Assembly (NCBI RefSeq): GCF_001905505.1
Contig: NZ_LIPG01000001.1
Span: 1,364,001 to 1,428,000, forward strand
From: Streptomyces sp. CB02058
Lineage (GTDB): Bacteria; Actinomycetota; Actinomycetes; Streptomycetales; Streptomycetaceae
DNA: 64,000 nucleotides
Reading direction: 5' to 3'
The notes below the pieces were generated by a model. It saw only the letters and a program-made list of their open reading frames with translations. It was not told the DNA's origin and did not search any database. Below, in pieces: positions 8,534 to 18,300 of the stretch (position 1 is its first letter; each line of letters opens with the position of its first letter). The position numbers were made by a program, and so were the translations under genes.

Positions 8534-10644
8534 GCGACTCCACCTCGCCCCTGCTCGAACGGCTCGCCGGGCTGCGGGAGCGCGTCGCGTTCCTCGTCGA
8601 GGAGCGCAGCGCCACCGACCCGACGGCGGACGATCCGATGCGCGGGATGTATCTGACGGACGACGCGGTACGTCATCTGCTGTTCCGGAGCACGGAGAGC
8701 GCGGAGTATCCGCCCGGCGCGGAGGAGCCCGACGGGTCCGCGACGCCCGAGGCGGAAGGCGCGGACGAGCCGGAGGAGTCATCGGCCCCCGAGCCGCCCG
8801 ACGGCGACCGCCTCCACTGGCTCGCCCACTGGCTGCGCCTCGGCCCGCTCGACACCCAGATCCTGCTCGTCGCACTGGCCCCCGACCTCGACCGTACGTT
8901 CGAGTCGCTGTACGGCTACCTCAACGACGACGTCACCCGCCGCAGGGCGACCGTCGCCCTCGCGCTCGACCTGTGCGGGGTGCCCGCGCACTCCGCCGCG
9001 GGACGGTCCCGCTTCCATCCGGCCGCGCGGCTGCTCGCACGCGGGCTGATCGAGGTGGAGGACCCCGAACGCCCCTTCCTCAGCCGCTCCTTGCGCGTCC
9101 CCGACCGGGTCGTCGCCCATCTGCTCGGCGACGACACCCCGGACCCCGCGCTCGACGGGACCGTACGCCTGCTGCCGTACCGGCCCGTGGAGGCGGACGT
9201 GGATCGGGAGGGCGCCGGGGCCGGGCCGCTCGCGGGCAGGCTGGCCGACCAGCTCTCGGAGCGCCCCCTCACCGTCTACCTGCGGGAGCACAGGGAGGGC
9301 GACGGGCTCGCCCTCGCCACCGCCGCCCTGGGCGCGGCCGGCATCCCGGCCCTCCACCTCGTTCCCGGGGAACGGCCGGGGCCCCACCGCTCCGAGGACC
9401 AGGCGCCGGACGACCGCACGACCGGGCCGCGCCTCCCGTGCCGGGAACTGCTCCGCGAGGCGCGGCTGACGGGCCGCGCGATCGTGGTGAGCCCGCTGCC
9501 CGAGAGGCCCGAGGAACTGATCAGGGCGCTCGCGGTGAACGACGTCCCGGTGCTGTTCACGGACCCGCGCCCCTACGACCCGCAGTGGTGCGACCGGGGG
9601 CGCGACCCGGTCGTCCTGGACGCGCCCCGGCAGCGGGCCGGCGATCTCGACGCCTGGCGGGACGCGCTCGGCCCCGGGGAGCCGGACTTCGATCTGGCTC
9701 CGGTCGTCGCCGCCTACCGGCTCGGACCCGGCGGCATCGACCGTGCGTCCCGCGCGGCCCTGGAACTCGCCGCGTTCGAGGGTACGGAGCTGTCGGCCGC
9801 GCACCTGCGCCGCGCCGCCCGGCAGCAGTCCGCTTCGGGCCTCGAACGGCACGCCCGCCGCATCCGGCCCGACGTCGGCTGGAACGACCTCGTCCTGCCC
9901 GAGAGGCCGCTCGGGCAGCTGCGGGAGCTGGTCCTGCGCGCCCAGCACCGCGACCGGGTGCTCGGCGACTGGCGGCTGAGCGCGGGCGGCGGACGGGGCC
10001 GGGGCGTGGTGGCGCTGTTCGCGGGCGACTCCGGCACGGGGAAGACGCTCTCCGCCGAGGTGGTGGCGGGTGAACTCGGCCTCGATCTCTACGTCGTGCA
10101 GCTGCCGTCGATCGTGGACAAGTACGTCGGCGAGACGGAGAAGAACCTGGAGCGCATCTTCACCGAGGCCGACCGCACGGACGCGGTCCTCCTCTTCGAC
10201 GAGGCGGACGCCGTCTTCGGCAAGCGTTCCGAGGTCAGCAGCTCCAACGACCGTCACGCGAACATGGAGAGCGCCTATCTCCTCCAGCGTCTGGAGTCGT
10301 TCGACGGCATCGCGCTGCTGACCACCAATCTGCGCGCGAACATCGACGAGGCCTTCACACGCCGGCTGGACCTGGTGGTCGACTTCCCGTTCCCCGACGA
10401 GGAACAGCGCCTGGCGCTGTGGCGGCACAGCCTCGCCCACGTCCCGTGCGCCGACGGCATCGACCCGGTGTCCTGCGCGGCGGACTTCGAGCTGGCGGGC
10501 GGGTCGATCCGCAGCGCGGTCGTCACGGCCGCGTACGCGGCGGCCGGCCGCGGCGACGGCGTGTCGACGGCGGACCTGCTGGCGGGCGCCCGGCGCGAGT
10601 ACCGCAAGGCGGGCCGGCTGGTCCTGGACGACGCGTCCTGGTAG
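8530..10644 (+). CDS. cis15: AAA+ ATPase of the contractile injection system (Cis15/Pvc15-like)
   Basis: The product has 704 residues. The C-terminal AAA+ module has Walker A GDSGTGKT at 499-506, Walker B LLFDEAD starting near 554 (catalytic Asp557/Glu558), a sensor-1 type segment LLTTNLRANID, and an arginine-finger-like FTRRLD. The first 450 residues are the variable helical part usual in eCIS ATPases, with an acidic low-complexity patch near 60-95. Family members are needed for particle assembly or stability. It is coupled to the DUF4255 gene upstream and ends at a very strong hairpin shared with the convergent gene. Confidence 0.88.
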   Translation: MSDSTSPLLERLAGLRERVAFLVEERSATDPTADDPMRGMYLTDDAVRHLLFRSTESAEYPPGAEEPDGSATPEAEGADEPEESSAPEPPDGDRLHWLAHWLRLGPLDTQILLVALAPDLDRTFESLYGYLNDDVTRRRATVALALDLCGVPAHSAAGRSRFHPAARLLARGLIEVEDPERPFLSRSLRVPDRVVAHLLGDDTPDPALDGTVRLLPYRPVEADVDREGAGAGPLAGRLADQLSERPLTVYLREHREGDGLALATAALGAAGIPALHLVPGERPGPHRSEDQAPDDRTTGPRLPCRELLREARLTGRAIVVSPLPERPEELIRALAVNDVPVLFTDPRPYDPQWCDRGRDPVVLDAPRQRAGDLDAWRDALGPGEPDFDLAPVVAAYRLGPGGIDRASRAALELAAFEGTELSAAHLRRAARQQSASGLERHARRIRPDVGWNDLVLPERPLGQLRELVLRAQHRDRVLGDWRLSAGGGRGRGVVALFAGDSGTGKTLSAEVVAGELGLDLYVVQLPSIVDKYVGETEKNLERIFTEADRTDAVLLFDEADAVFGKRSEVSSSNDRHANMESAYLLQRLESFDGIALLTTNLRANIDEAFTRRLDLVVDFPFPDEEQRLALWRHSLAHVPCADGIDPVSCAADFELAGGSIRSAVVTAAYAAAGRGDGVSTADLLAGARREYRKAGRLVLDDASW

Positions 10645-10653
10645 CCGGACGCG

Positions 10654-10698
10654 CCGCGGGCCCGTGGTCCACCAGAGTGGTGGACCACGGGCCCGCGG
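10654..10698. terminator. Bidirectional terminator, 21-bp perfect stem
   Basis: The inverted repeat 10654-10674/10678-10698 is perfect, with only a 3-nt loop. It separates the AAA ATPase (+) from the convergent membrane protein (-). Confidence 0.85.
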
Positions 10699-10708
10699 GC
10701 CGGCCGCC

Positions 10709-12238
10709 CTACTCCATCGGCGCCGGGAGCCAGCCCTTCGCGATCACCGTGCCCGGCTGGTCCTGGCCGTTGATCCAGCCCAGCTTCAGCTTGTTGAGCG
10801 TCAGCTCGTCCAGGACGCCGGTCTCCTCGGCCTGGAACAGCCGCTGGTACTCCTTGATCCTGTCGAAGAGGCCCTGGGAAGGCTTCTCCTTGGGCTGTAT
10901 GCCCTTGCGCAGATAGTCGATGTTGGCCTTCGTGGCGTAGACCGCCAGGTCCATGTCCCCGTCGTCGATCTCGGCCTGCGTGCCCCAGAGCAGCGCGTTG
11001 CGCGCCCACAGGACCTCCGGGCTGAACTCGTCCGGCTTCAGCTCCACCGTCTTCACGGCGGCGAAGTGCGACGCGAGGAGCGCCGTCATCGTGGAGCGGC
11101 CGATGTTTCCGGCCCCGTCGTTCTTCACCAGCTGGCTGAAGGCGCCGTACTTCGAGTCCTGGGACTCCTGGAAGCACTTCACGGCCTTCCGGGTCGCGTC
11201 GTCCAGCTTGCCCACCGTGTGCGTGGCGGTCAGCTTGCAGCCGCCCGCCCCCGTGACCAGCCGTACCTGTGCGAACTGCACGAAGAGGTTCGGCTTGTCC
11301 TCCGACGTGATGGGCAGCGGGCCCTTCTCGACCTTCTCCTCCTCCTCGGGCTCCTTCTCCTGCCCGCCGCCGCCCGACGCCTCGGGCTGCTCGGACGGCG
11401 CGGCCTCCTGCGTGGGCTTCTGGGTCGGCTGCTCCGGCGGTTCCTCCGGAAGCTCGGCGGCCGCCGCCTGCTCCATCTTCGGCTGCGCGAGGGTGCGGAC
11501 GGGTGCCTTGTAGGTGAACCAGAGCACGAGGCCGGTGATGGTGAGAGCGAGCAGCAGACTCAGCGTGGTCATCATCCAGAACGGCAGCACACTGCGCTGG
11601 ACGTACGTCCCGTTCACCGCGAGGGGCTCGAACCCCGAGCGCCGCACGGACAGTTCGTAGGGCCGCTCCTGCTTGCTGCCCGCCCAGGTGATCTGCCGGG
11701 GCTTGAGCGTCGCGTCGACGAAGGCCGCGCGGCCGGGCTGGATCTGGACGTTGGACGGGACGATCTCGTACGAGAGGTCGTCGCTGGCCTTGTCGCCGCC
11801 GCCGATCGACGCCGTGAGCACCGTGTTGCCGAGATTGTCGACGGCCAGCTTGGGCCGGCCCCTGAAGCGGCCCTTGACGGTCTGCGGGACCAGCTCGGCC
11901 CGCACCTCCATGAAGGTGGTGAAGGTGACGTTCCCCTCGGCGACCGTCGTGGCCTCGGGGTGCTCGGTGGGCAGGATGCGCACACCGTAGGGATGCGGCC
12001 CCGCGGTCGCGTCCGGGGTTCTGGGCGGGGCGAACGTCAGCTCCACGACCCCGGTGGTGCCTGGGAAGAGCCTGATGGACGGAGGTTCCACCGAGACGTA
12101 CGGTGCGACGTCGCCGACCGCCTCGAAGCGGTACTCGTCGACGACATCGCCGGTGTTGCGCAGTCGCAGTCGAACGGTGGTGCTGCTGCCCGGGTCGACC
12201 GTGGTCGAGGCGGGTTCCAGGGATGTCCAGGTCGTCAC
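10709..12238 (-). CDS. Membrane protein with Ig-like N-terminus and C-terminal peptidoglycan-binding-like modules, inside the CIS locus
   Basis: This 509-residue protein starts at GTG 12238. Residues 1-215 hold two beta-sandwich, COG1470-like segments ('RLRNTGDVVDEYRFEA', 'VDNLGNTVLTASIGGG'). Residues 220-241 form one membrane helix followed by positive charge. Residues 250-310 are a Pro/Glu-rich linker. Residues about 318-395 and 430-490 resemble peptidoglycan-binding_1 modules (VKCFQESQ... and IKEYQRLFQAEETGVLDELTLNKLKLG). A homologue, often labelled 'hydrolytic protein', occurs at this place in other Streptomyces CIS loci. It is the only gene on the opposite strand inside the cluster. I see no catalytic residues. 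A membrane or wall docking role is inferred. Confidence 0.65.
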   Translation of the reverse strand: MTTWTSLEPASTTVDPGSSTTVRLRLRNTGDVVDEYRFEAVGDVAPYVSVEPPSIRLFPGTTGVVELTFAPPRTPDATAGPHPYGVRILPTEHPEATTVAEGNVTFTTFMEVRAELVPQTVKGRFRGRPKLAVDNLGNTVLTASIGGGDKASDDLSYEIVPSNVQIQPGRAAFVDATLKPRQITWAGSKQERPYELSVRRSGFEPLAVNGTYVQRSVLPFWMMTTLSLLLALTITGLVLWFTYKAPVRTLAQPKMEQAAAAELPEEPPEQPTQKPTQEAAPSEQPEASGGGGQEKEPEEEEKVEKGPLPITSEDKPNLFVQFAQVRLVTGAGGCKLTATHTVGKLDDATRKAVKCFQESQDSKYGAFSQLVKNDGAGNIGRSTMTALLASHFAAVKTVELKPDEFSPEVLWARNALLWGTQAEIDDGDMDLAVYATKANIDYLRKGIQPKEKPSQGLFDRIKEYQRLFQAEETGVLDELTLNKLKLGWINGQDQPGTVIAKGWLPAPME

Positions 12239-12569
12239 CCGACGACGCTACTGCTGACGGGAGAGGCGCTGTCAGAGGCCGCGGGGTACTCCCGGTGCCC
12301 GAAAGGTATCGCCCGCTGCCCTCGCATCCCCTCGCGCGCGGCACCGCTCCAGGGGGCGCGCGACCGTGTCCGCGCCCGCACCGCGCCGTGCGGTGCCTCC
12401 GTGCGGCACGGGAGCCCTGGTGGCGCGAGAAGCCCCGGGAATCCTCCCGCGGTTGCCCCTGGGGGCATGACGGGTGCCCTCGACAAGGCACCGGAGGACG
12501 TTTACCCGTACGCCGCCGGGGAGCGAGGGTGAGTCTGGTCTTGTATCGGTACCCCGAGGAGAGCAGAGC
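12239..12569. other. Divergent promoter region of the sheath operon
   Basis: These 331 bp lie between the counter-oriented membrane protein and the sheath gene and should hold both promoters. I see no supported ORF. A purine-rich ribosome-binding sequence (gagga, 12556-12560) precedes the sheath ATG. No operator palindrome stands out. Confidence 0.45.
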
Positions 12570-14195
12570 ATGCCGTCTTACCTGTCGCCGGGCGTGTACG
12601 TGGAAGAGGTGGCCAGCGGCTCTCGCCCGATCGAGGGGGTCGGCACCTCGGTGGCCGCATTCGTCGGGCTGGCGCCCGACGGCCCGCTGAACGAGCCGAC
12701 GCTGGTCACCAACTGGACCCAGTACGTCGCGTCCTTCGGCGAGTTCACCGACGGCTACTTCCTGGCGCACTCGGTGTACGGCTTCTTCAACAACGGAGGC
12801 TCCGCCGCCTACGTCGTCCGCGTGGGCGGGGCCCCCGGCGGAGTGGCGGGCGCGCCGGGTGACGGCGCCGACGCGGCAGGCGCGCAGCGCGGCCGGCAGG
12901 CCGTCGCGGGCGGTGCGGCACCCGCCGAGCTGACGGCCGGCGAGCCCGCGGCCCTGGGCACGTTCAAGGTCTCGGCCGTCGCCCCCGGCGAGAGCGGCAC
13001 GCTCAGCGTCGAGGTCACGGACGCCGAGGGCGAGGGCCCCGCCGAGCGCTTCCGCCTGGTCGTGAAGGACGGCGCCAAGGCCGTGGAGACCTTCGACGTC
13101 TCGGCGAAGAAGAGCGCCCGCAACTACGTGGTCACCCAGGTCAAGGAACGCTCCAAGCTGATCTCGGTTCAGGAGGGCGCGGCGGCGTCGCAGCTCGCCC
13201 GCCCCGACAACCAGACGGTCGCGCTGGAGGCGCCCGCGGCCGCCGCGCAGACCCCCGCGGTCCCGGACGCGGCGGAGGGCGAGTCGGTCGGCATCGCCGA
13301 GTACCTGGGCGACTCCTCGGACCGTACGGGCTTCGGCGGCCTCGAAGCGGTGGACGAGATCTCGATGGTCGCCGTTCCCGACCTGATGGCCGCCTACCAG
13401 CGCGGCGCGATCGACCTGGAGGCCGTGAAGGCCGTCCAGCTCGGTCTGATCGCCCACTGCGAACTGATGGGTGACCGGCTGGCGATCATCGACCCGCCGC
13501 CCGGTCTCAACGCCCGGCAGATCCGGGTGTGGCGCCAGGAGACGTCCAACTACGACTCCAAGTACGCCGCGCTCTACTACCCGTGGATCAAGGTCTTCGA
13601 CCCGGCCGGCGGCCAGACCCGCCTGATCCCGCCGAGCGGTCACATCGCCGGCATCTGGGCCCGCAACGACTCCGAGCGCGGTGTGCACAAGGCCCCCGCC
13701 AACGAGGTCGTACGCGGCGCCGTCGACCTGGAGATGCAGATCACCCGGGGCGAGCAGGACCTGCTCAACCCGATCGGCGTCAACTGCATCCGCACCTTCC
13801 CCGGCCGCGGCATCCGCGTCTGGGGAGCGCGCACCCTCTCCTCCGACCCGGCCTGGCGCTACCTCAACGTCCGCAGGTACTTCAACTACCTGGAGGAGTC
13901 GATCCTCAACGGCACGCAGTGGGTGGTGTTCGAGCCCAACGACCAGGCGCTCTGGGCCCGGATCAGGCGGAACATCTCCGCGTTCCTGGTCACCGAGTGG
14001 CGCAGCGGCGCACTGTTCGGCGCCACGCCGGAGGACGCCTACTACGTGAAGTGCGACGCGGAGACCAACCCGCCGGAGTCGGTGGACCTGGGCCGGGTCA
14101 TCTGCCAGATCGGTGTCTCCCCGGTCAAGCCCGCCGAGTTCGTGATCTTCCGGCTGGCGCAGTTCTCCGGTGGCAGCGGCGAGCTGGAGGAGTAG
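12570..14195 (+). CDS. cis2: Contractile sheath protein (Cis2)
   Basis: The product has 541 residues from ATG 12570. The N-terminus MPSYLSPGVYVEEV with GTSVAAFVGLAPDGP is the signature of phage and eCIS tail sheath proteins. The C-terminal third (VWGARTLSSDPAWRYLNVRRYFNYLEESI, then a terminal FVIFRLAQFSGG) is the conserved sheath-sheath interlock region. Residues about 85-245 form a variable inserted domain. An in-frame upstream extension exists, but the conserved N-terminus and Shine-Dalgarno sequence select 12570. The protein polymerises around the tube and supplies the contraction. Only one sheath gene is present, whereas the Afp and PVC clusters have several. Confidence 0.95.
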   Translation: MPSYLSPGVYVEEVASGSRPIEGVGTSVAAFVGLAPDGPLNEPTLVTNWTQYVASFGEFTDGYFLAHSVYGFFNNGGSAAYVVRVGGAPGGVAGAPGDGADAAGAQRGRQAVAGGAAPAELTAGEPAALGTFKVSAVAPGESGTLSVEVTDAEGEGPAERFRLVVKDGAKAVETFDVSAKKSARNYVVTQVKERSKLISVQEGAAASQLARPDNQTVALEAPAAAAQTPAVPDAAEGESVGIAEYLGDSSDRTGFGGLEAVDEISMVAVPDLMAAYQRGAIDLEAVKAVQLGLIAHCELMGDRLAIIDPPPGLNARQIRVWRQETSNYDSKYAALYYPWIKVFDPAGGQTRLIPPSGHIAGIWARNDSERGVHKAPANEVVRGAVDLEMQITRGEQDLLNPIGVNCIRTFPGRGIRVWGARTLSSDPAWRYLNVRRYFNYLEESILNGTQWVVFEPNDQALWARIRRNISAFLVTEWRSGALFGATPEDAYYVKCDAETNPPESVDLGRVICQIGVSPVKPAEFVIFRLAQFSGGSGELEE

Positions 14196-14302
14196 ACGCC
14201 GCAGCCTCCCGCCCCGCTCGATCTCCCGCACCGCCGCGGATCCTGGCCTCGGGTCCCAGCCCGAGGCCCGGATCCCGGCCTCAGTAGAAGGAACGGCTTC
14301 TC

Positions 14303-14746
14303 ATGAGTCTCTCCCAGGGTGACGCCCTCACCACCCACAACTTCGGCCTCCAGATCGACGGAGTCATGGTGGAGTACCTCCACGCCGTCGGCGAGGTGGG
14401 CATGGAGCAGGACGTCATCGAGTACCAGCAGGTCTCGGCGAACGGCCAGCCGATCACCAAGAAGATGCCCGGCGTGAAGAAGGCCGGCGAGACCACCGTC
14501 ACGCGCGGCATGGAGCAGTCCACGGCGTTCACCGAGTGGATCAACGCCTCGCTCCGCGGCGACATGGGCTCGGCCCGCAAGAACGCCAGCATCATCTACA
14601 TGGACTACCAGTACAACCCGGTCCGGCGTCAGCACCTGCGCAACGCCTGGTGCACCAAGGTGATGGGCGCGGCGGCGACGGCCGGCGAGGCCTCCGTGAT
14701 GACCGAGACCGTCACGATCGTCTACGAAGAGCTGGTCACCGAGTAA
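14303..14746 (+). CDS. cis1a: Inner tube protein (gp19/Hcp-like fold; Cis1a)
   Basis: The 147-residue product matches the phage tail tube family: MSLSQGDALTTHNFGLQIDG, a 'GVKKAGETTVTRGME' middle, 'FTEWINASLRGDM', and 'MDYQYNPVRRQHLRNAWCTKV' followed by a 'VMTETVTIVYEEL' strand. It forms the hollow tube within the sheath. An AGAAGGA ribosome-binding sequence lies just upstream, and a 107-bp gap separates it from the sheath gene. The stop overlaps the next ATG (TAATG), starting a long run of overlapping genes. Confidence 0.93.
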   Translation: MSLSQGDALTTHNFGLQIDGVMVEYLHAVGEVGMEQDVIEYQQVSANGQPITKKMPGVKKAGETTVTRGMEQSTAFTEWINASLRGDMGSARKNASIIYMDYQYNPVRRQHLRNAWCTKVMGAAATAGEASVMTETVTIVYEELVTE

Positions 14747-15228
14747 TGCGCCGCGGACCTGCCAGGCCCGCCACCGACGCCGCCGCCGCCACGTCCGCTC
14801 CCGCGGACGGGGCGGCCCCGGCCGTCGCCCCGGCGGAAGCACCTCCCGTACGGCAGCAGTTGCGGACCGAGTTCGCGTTCGAGCTGCCGCGCGGGTACGT
14901 GGACGACATGGGCACGGTGCACCGCGAGGGCGTCATGCGACTGGCGACCGCACGGGACGAGCTGATCCCGCTGCGGGACATGCGGGTGCAGGAGAACCCC
15001 GCGTATCTGTCGGTGGTCCTGCTCGGCCGGGTCATCACCCAGCTGGGCACCGTGGCCCACATGCACGACGGCGTGGTGGAGAACATGTTCGCCTCCGACC
15101 TCGCCTTCCTCCAGGACTTCTACCGCCAGGTCAACGCCGAGGGCCACACCAGGGCCGGCGTGTCCTGCCCGCACTGCGAGCAGCCCTTCGAGGTCGAGCT
15201 CGGCGGGAGCCGCCTGGGGGAATCGTGA
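14746..15228 (+). CDS. CIS-conserved small protein, tail-assembly-like, with CxxC motif
   Basis: The product has 160 residues and its ATG overlaps the tube stop by one base. The first 40 residues are Ala/Pro-rich. The core (LRTEFAFELPRGYVDDMGTVHREGVMRLATARDE...) is found at this position in actinobacterial CIS loci and phage-like clusters, and resembles tail-assembly proteins sitting between tube and baseplate genes. A CPHC motif near the end could bind zinc, but only one CxxC pair is present. Function is inferred from position only. Confidence 0.65.
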   Translation: MRRGPARPATDAAAATSAPADGAAPAVAPAEAPPVRQQLRTEFAFELPRGYVDDMGTVHREGVMRLATARDELIPLRDMRVQENPAYLSVVLLGRVITQLGTVAHMHDGVVENMFASDLAFLQDFYRQVNAEGHTRAGVSCPHCEQPFEVELGGSRLGES

Positions 15229-15383
15229 CGTACGCGACCGACCGCATCCATGAGGAGATCGCGTACATCGCCTACCACTTCCACTGGAACCTCGACGACA
15301 TTCTGGACCTGGAACACCGTGAGCGGCGGCGATTCGCCGATCAGATCGCCACGTTGGTGACGCGTGCTGCAACGGAGCGGTGA
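15225..15383 (+). CDS. DUF6760 small protein
   Basis: This 52-residue protein starts at GTG 15225, overlapping the previous stop (GTGA), and ends TGATG over the next gene. The sequence (EEIAYIAYHFHWNLDDILDL, then EHRERRRF) matches the DUF6760 pattern 'AyhfhWs.de.ldL.HrERrr' found in eCIS and phage-tail loci. The fold is probably two helices. Its conserved place after the tube/assembly genes suggests an assembly factor, but no activity is known. It is easily missed because of its length. Confidence 0.75.
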   Translation: MTYATDRIHEEIAYIAYHFHWNLDDILDLEHRERRRFADQIATLVTRAATER

Positions 15384-18300
15384 TGGGCATGTTCGACCGG
15401 CTCAAGGGCCGGGGCCGACCCGGTGACCAGCGCCGGGAGCGCGGAGCGGGCGGGGACGGTACGACACCCGGCCCCGCCCCCCGCGCTCCCGGCGCTCCCG
15501 CGGGTGAAGGAGCCGGTGCGGGCGGCGCCGGTGTTCCCGGCAGGGGACAGGGCTGGGCCGGTCTTCCGCCGATCCGGCTCGCGACGCAGGCTCCGGCGCG
15601 TCAGACGGTCGCGTCGGCGGAGTTCGGCGGCTCGCTGACCGCATGGCAGAACCCCTCCTTCTCCGGCACGCTCTCGCACGCCGTCCTCGACGACGCTCCG
15701 ACCGGACTCATCAAGGACACACGGTCGTTCACCCTGGGGTCCGGGACGGCCGGTCCCGGCGAGTCCGGGCTCGCCCCGGCCGCCGCCGTCGACCACGGTC
15801 ACGGTGACGGGGAGCCCGGCGGTACGGCCGCCTCCTGGCAGGGGCCGTCGGTCCAGCGCGCCCTGGGACCGCGGGTCGCTCCCGTACGGCCACGTCAGGC
15901 GCCCGCGCCCTCGGCGCTGACCCGTGCCTCGGCCCCGGGCACAGGGCAGCGCAGGGTGCTTCCCGCCGTGGCGCCGAGCAGGGCGACGCCCGCCCCGCAG
16001 GCCGCCCGGGCGGCCACGCCGACGTCCGCACCGTCGCCCTCGGCAGGCCCTTCCCCGGCGTCAGCCTCCCGCACTCCGCTGCCTCCTTCCTCCGGCACTC
16101 CGGCGCCTGCCCCCGGCCCGTCGCTCCCTCCGGCTCCCGCTGTCCGCGGCCCGCGCCCGGAGGGGGACCAGGACGGCCCCCGGGGCGGCTCCGCGCGGAC
16201 GGAGCCGCCGGCCCCCCGGCAGCCCGGACCGCCGGCTGCGCCGAAGGCGGCCCCCCGGCCGGACCCGGCTCCGCCGGCCCGCACCTCCTCGCTCCCCGTG
16301 CAGCGACGTACGGCGGCGCCCCCCGCGCCACGGCGTGAGCCGGGTGTGCCCGGACCGGCAGCCTCCGCGCCGCGCCGGCGCCCGCTGCTCGGGCCCCCTC
16401 TGCCGGGACCGGCCTCGGTGCCGGCTCCACCGGCTTCGCGGACCGCACCGGCGCAGGGGCGTCCTGATGGCGCCGGTCCCGCGCCGCGGCCCTCATCGCA
16501 AGGACCGGCAACACCCGCGGTCCCGCCCCCGGGCATCCCCGGGGGCGGAGTGCCGTCGGGGCGCACCGGTGCGTCCGGCGGAGGGAACGGCGGACTGCCG
16601 TCCGCACGGCCGGTCCCTGCCGCCCGTCCGGCCGGAACGCGGGCGACAGGCCCGTCCGGAGCCGGTGCGGCCGGTACGGGTACGGGAACACCCGGGCCTC
16701 TTCCGGCCGTCAGGCCGAGGCTGGGCGCCCCGTCGAGCGGGCCTGCCGGCGGACGGACGAGCCCGGCGGCTGCCGCGACTCCCGGCCGGGCACCCCGCGT
16801 TCAGCGTTCCCCGGCAGCCGGCGGGCCGTCGACGGGACCGGTGCCCGCCGCCCCGGCACCGGCGCAGCCCGTGCGGCCGCGCGAGGCCGCCGCCGACGGC
16901 GGGGCACCGGGTGTGCGCCCGCCCACGACCACCGGGGCTGCTCCGGACTCCCGGCCTCTCTCCTCCGGTTCGCCCGGTGCCGTCACCGGTGCGAGCGGTG
17001 CGGTGCCGGGGCCCGGCAGCGTCCAGGGGCGCCCCGTCGTCCCGACGCGCGCGTCCACGGGCGCGGCCGGTCCGGGCGCGGGAACGACCAGTGCCTCAGG
17101 ACCGGTGCGGCGGACGGCCGCCCCGGGCCCGTCCGGCAGCGGGGCCGTTCCCGCGCCGAGCGGTCCGGCTACCGGGCCGGGACCGGCGGTCCGGCCTCCG
17201 GTGTCCCGGCTCGGTGCGCCCTCAGCCGGTCCCGGCCCGGTGGCCGGCCCCCGTGCCCAGGCCCCCTCGGCATCCACGCATCCGGCTCCCGCCCGCCGCG
17301 CCGTACCCCCGGCCACCGGTCCGGCGCCCGCGTCCGGCGCGCCGGCGCCCGGTGTGCCCGACCGGCCGCTGAGCGGGTCCGACGCGGGCCGCTCCGCCCC
17401 GCCGACGGGTCCGACACCGCCCATGGCGGCCGGAGCACCCGGCGCCGCCCCCTCGGCCGCGGTGCCTTCGGTGCAGCGGTCCGCGCTTCCCCCTGTGCCG
17501 GTGCGGCGGCAGGGGGCGGCTCCGGCCGCCTTGCCGGTGAGCCCCACGCGAGCGGCGCCGGTGACCGGTTCCGTACCCGCAGGCGGTTCCGGTTCCGGGC
17601 CGGGTCCCGCGGAACGGGGGCCGGTCCGGGCCGTGGCGAACACCGCGTCCGGAAGCGGGCGTTCGGGCGGTGTGCTGCCCGTGCAGCGGTCGACCCCCGC
17701 CCGGCCCACGATCCAGGCCCCGGCCCGGGTGCCGTCTCCCGCCGCGCCGTTCACCGCCGCCCCGGCCTCCGGTCCCGCCGGGGCCCCGGCCGGACCCCGT
17801 CCGTCCGGGGCGCGTTCCCCTGCCGGAAACCAGGCGCCTGCCGGAGCCCCGGCGCCCGCCGCGCGGCCCGTGCCCGTGGCCCCGCTGCTGGGTTCCTCGC
17901 GGCCCGTCACGGCCGCCGGTTTCACCCCGCCGCCGGGTGGAACGGGGCCCGTGGCCCCTGCCGTGGGCAACGCTCCGGCCGCCGCCCCGCGGCGACGTGA
18001 GGCCACCCCCGTGCCCGGTGCCGCTCCTGTCGCCGTGCAGCGGGCCGCCGTTCCTGGCGCACCCGCACTCCCGGGCGTCCGTGGCGCCGCACCACGGCCC
18101 TCGCCGTCACCGGCCCCCGCGCCGGTGGCGAGGAGTGCCCAGGCCCCCGCGCCGGTGGTGAGGACCGCCCCGGCCGCCGTGCGTCTGCACCGCGTCCGGA
18201 CCGCCGCACCGGGTGCCGTCCCGGCAGCCGGCGGTGGTGCCGGTGCCCGTTCTCACGCCGTACAGCGTTCAGCGGCGTCCTCGCCGCCGCCCGCCGTCCG

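Noticed and set aside
12474..12569. 32-codon N-terminal extension of the sheath protein
   Set aside because: Sheath proteins begin with the MPSYLSPGVYVEE motif. The extension is Arg/Pro-rich without such conservation and a Shine-Dalgarno sequence precedes 12570.
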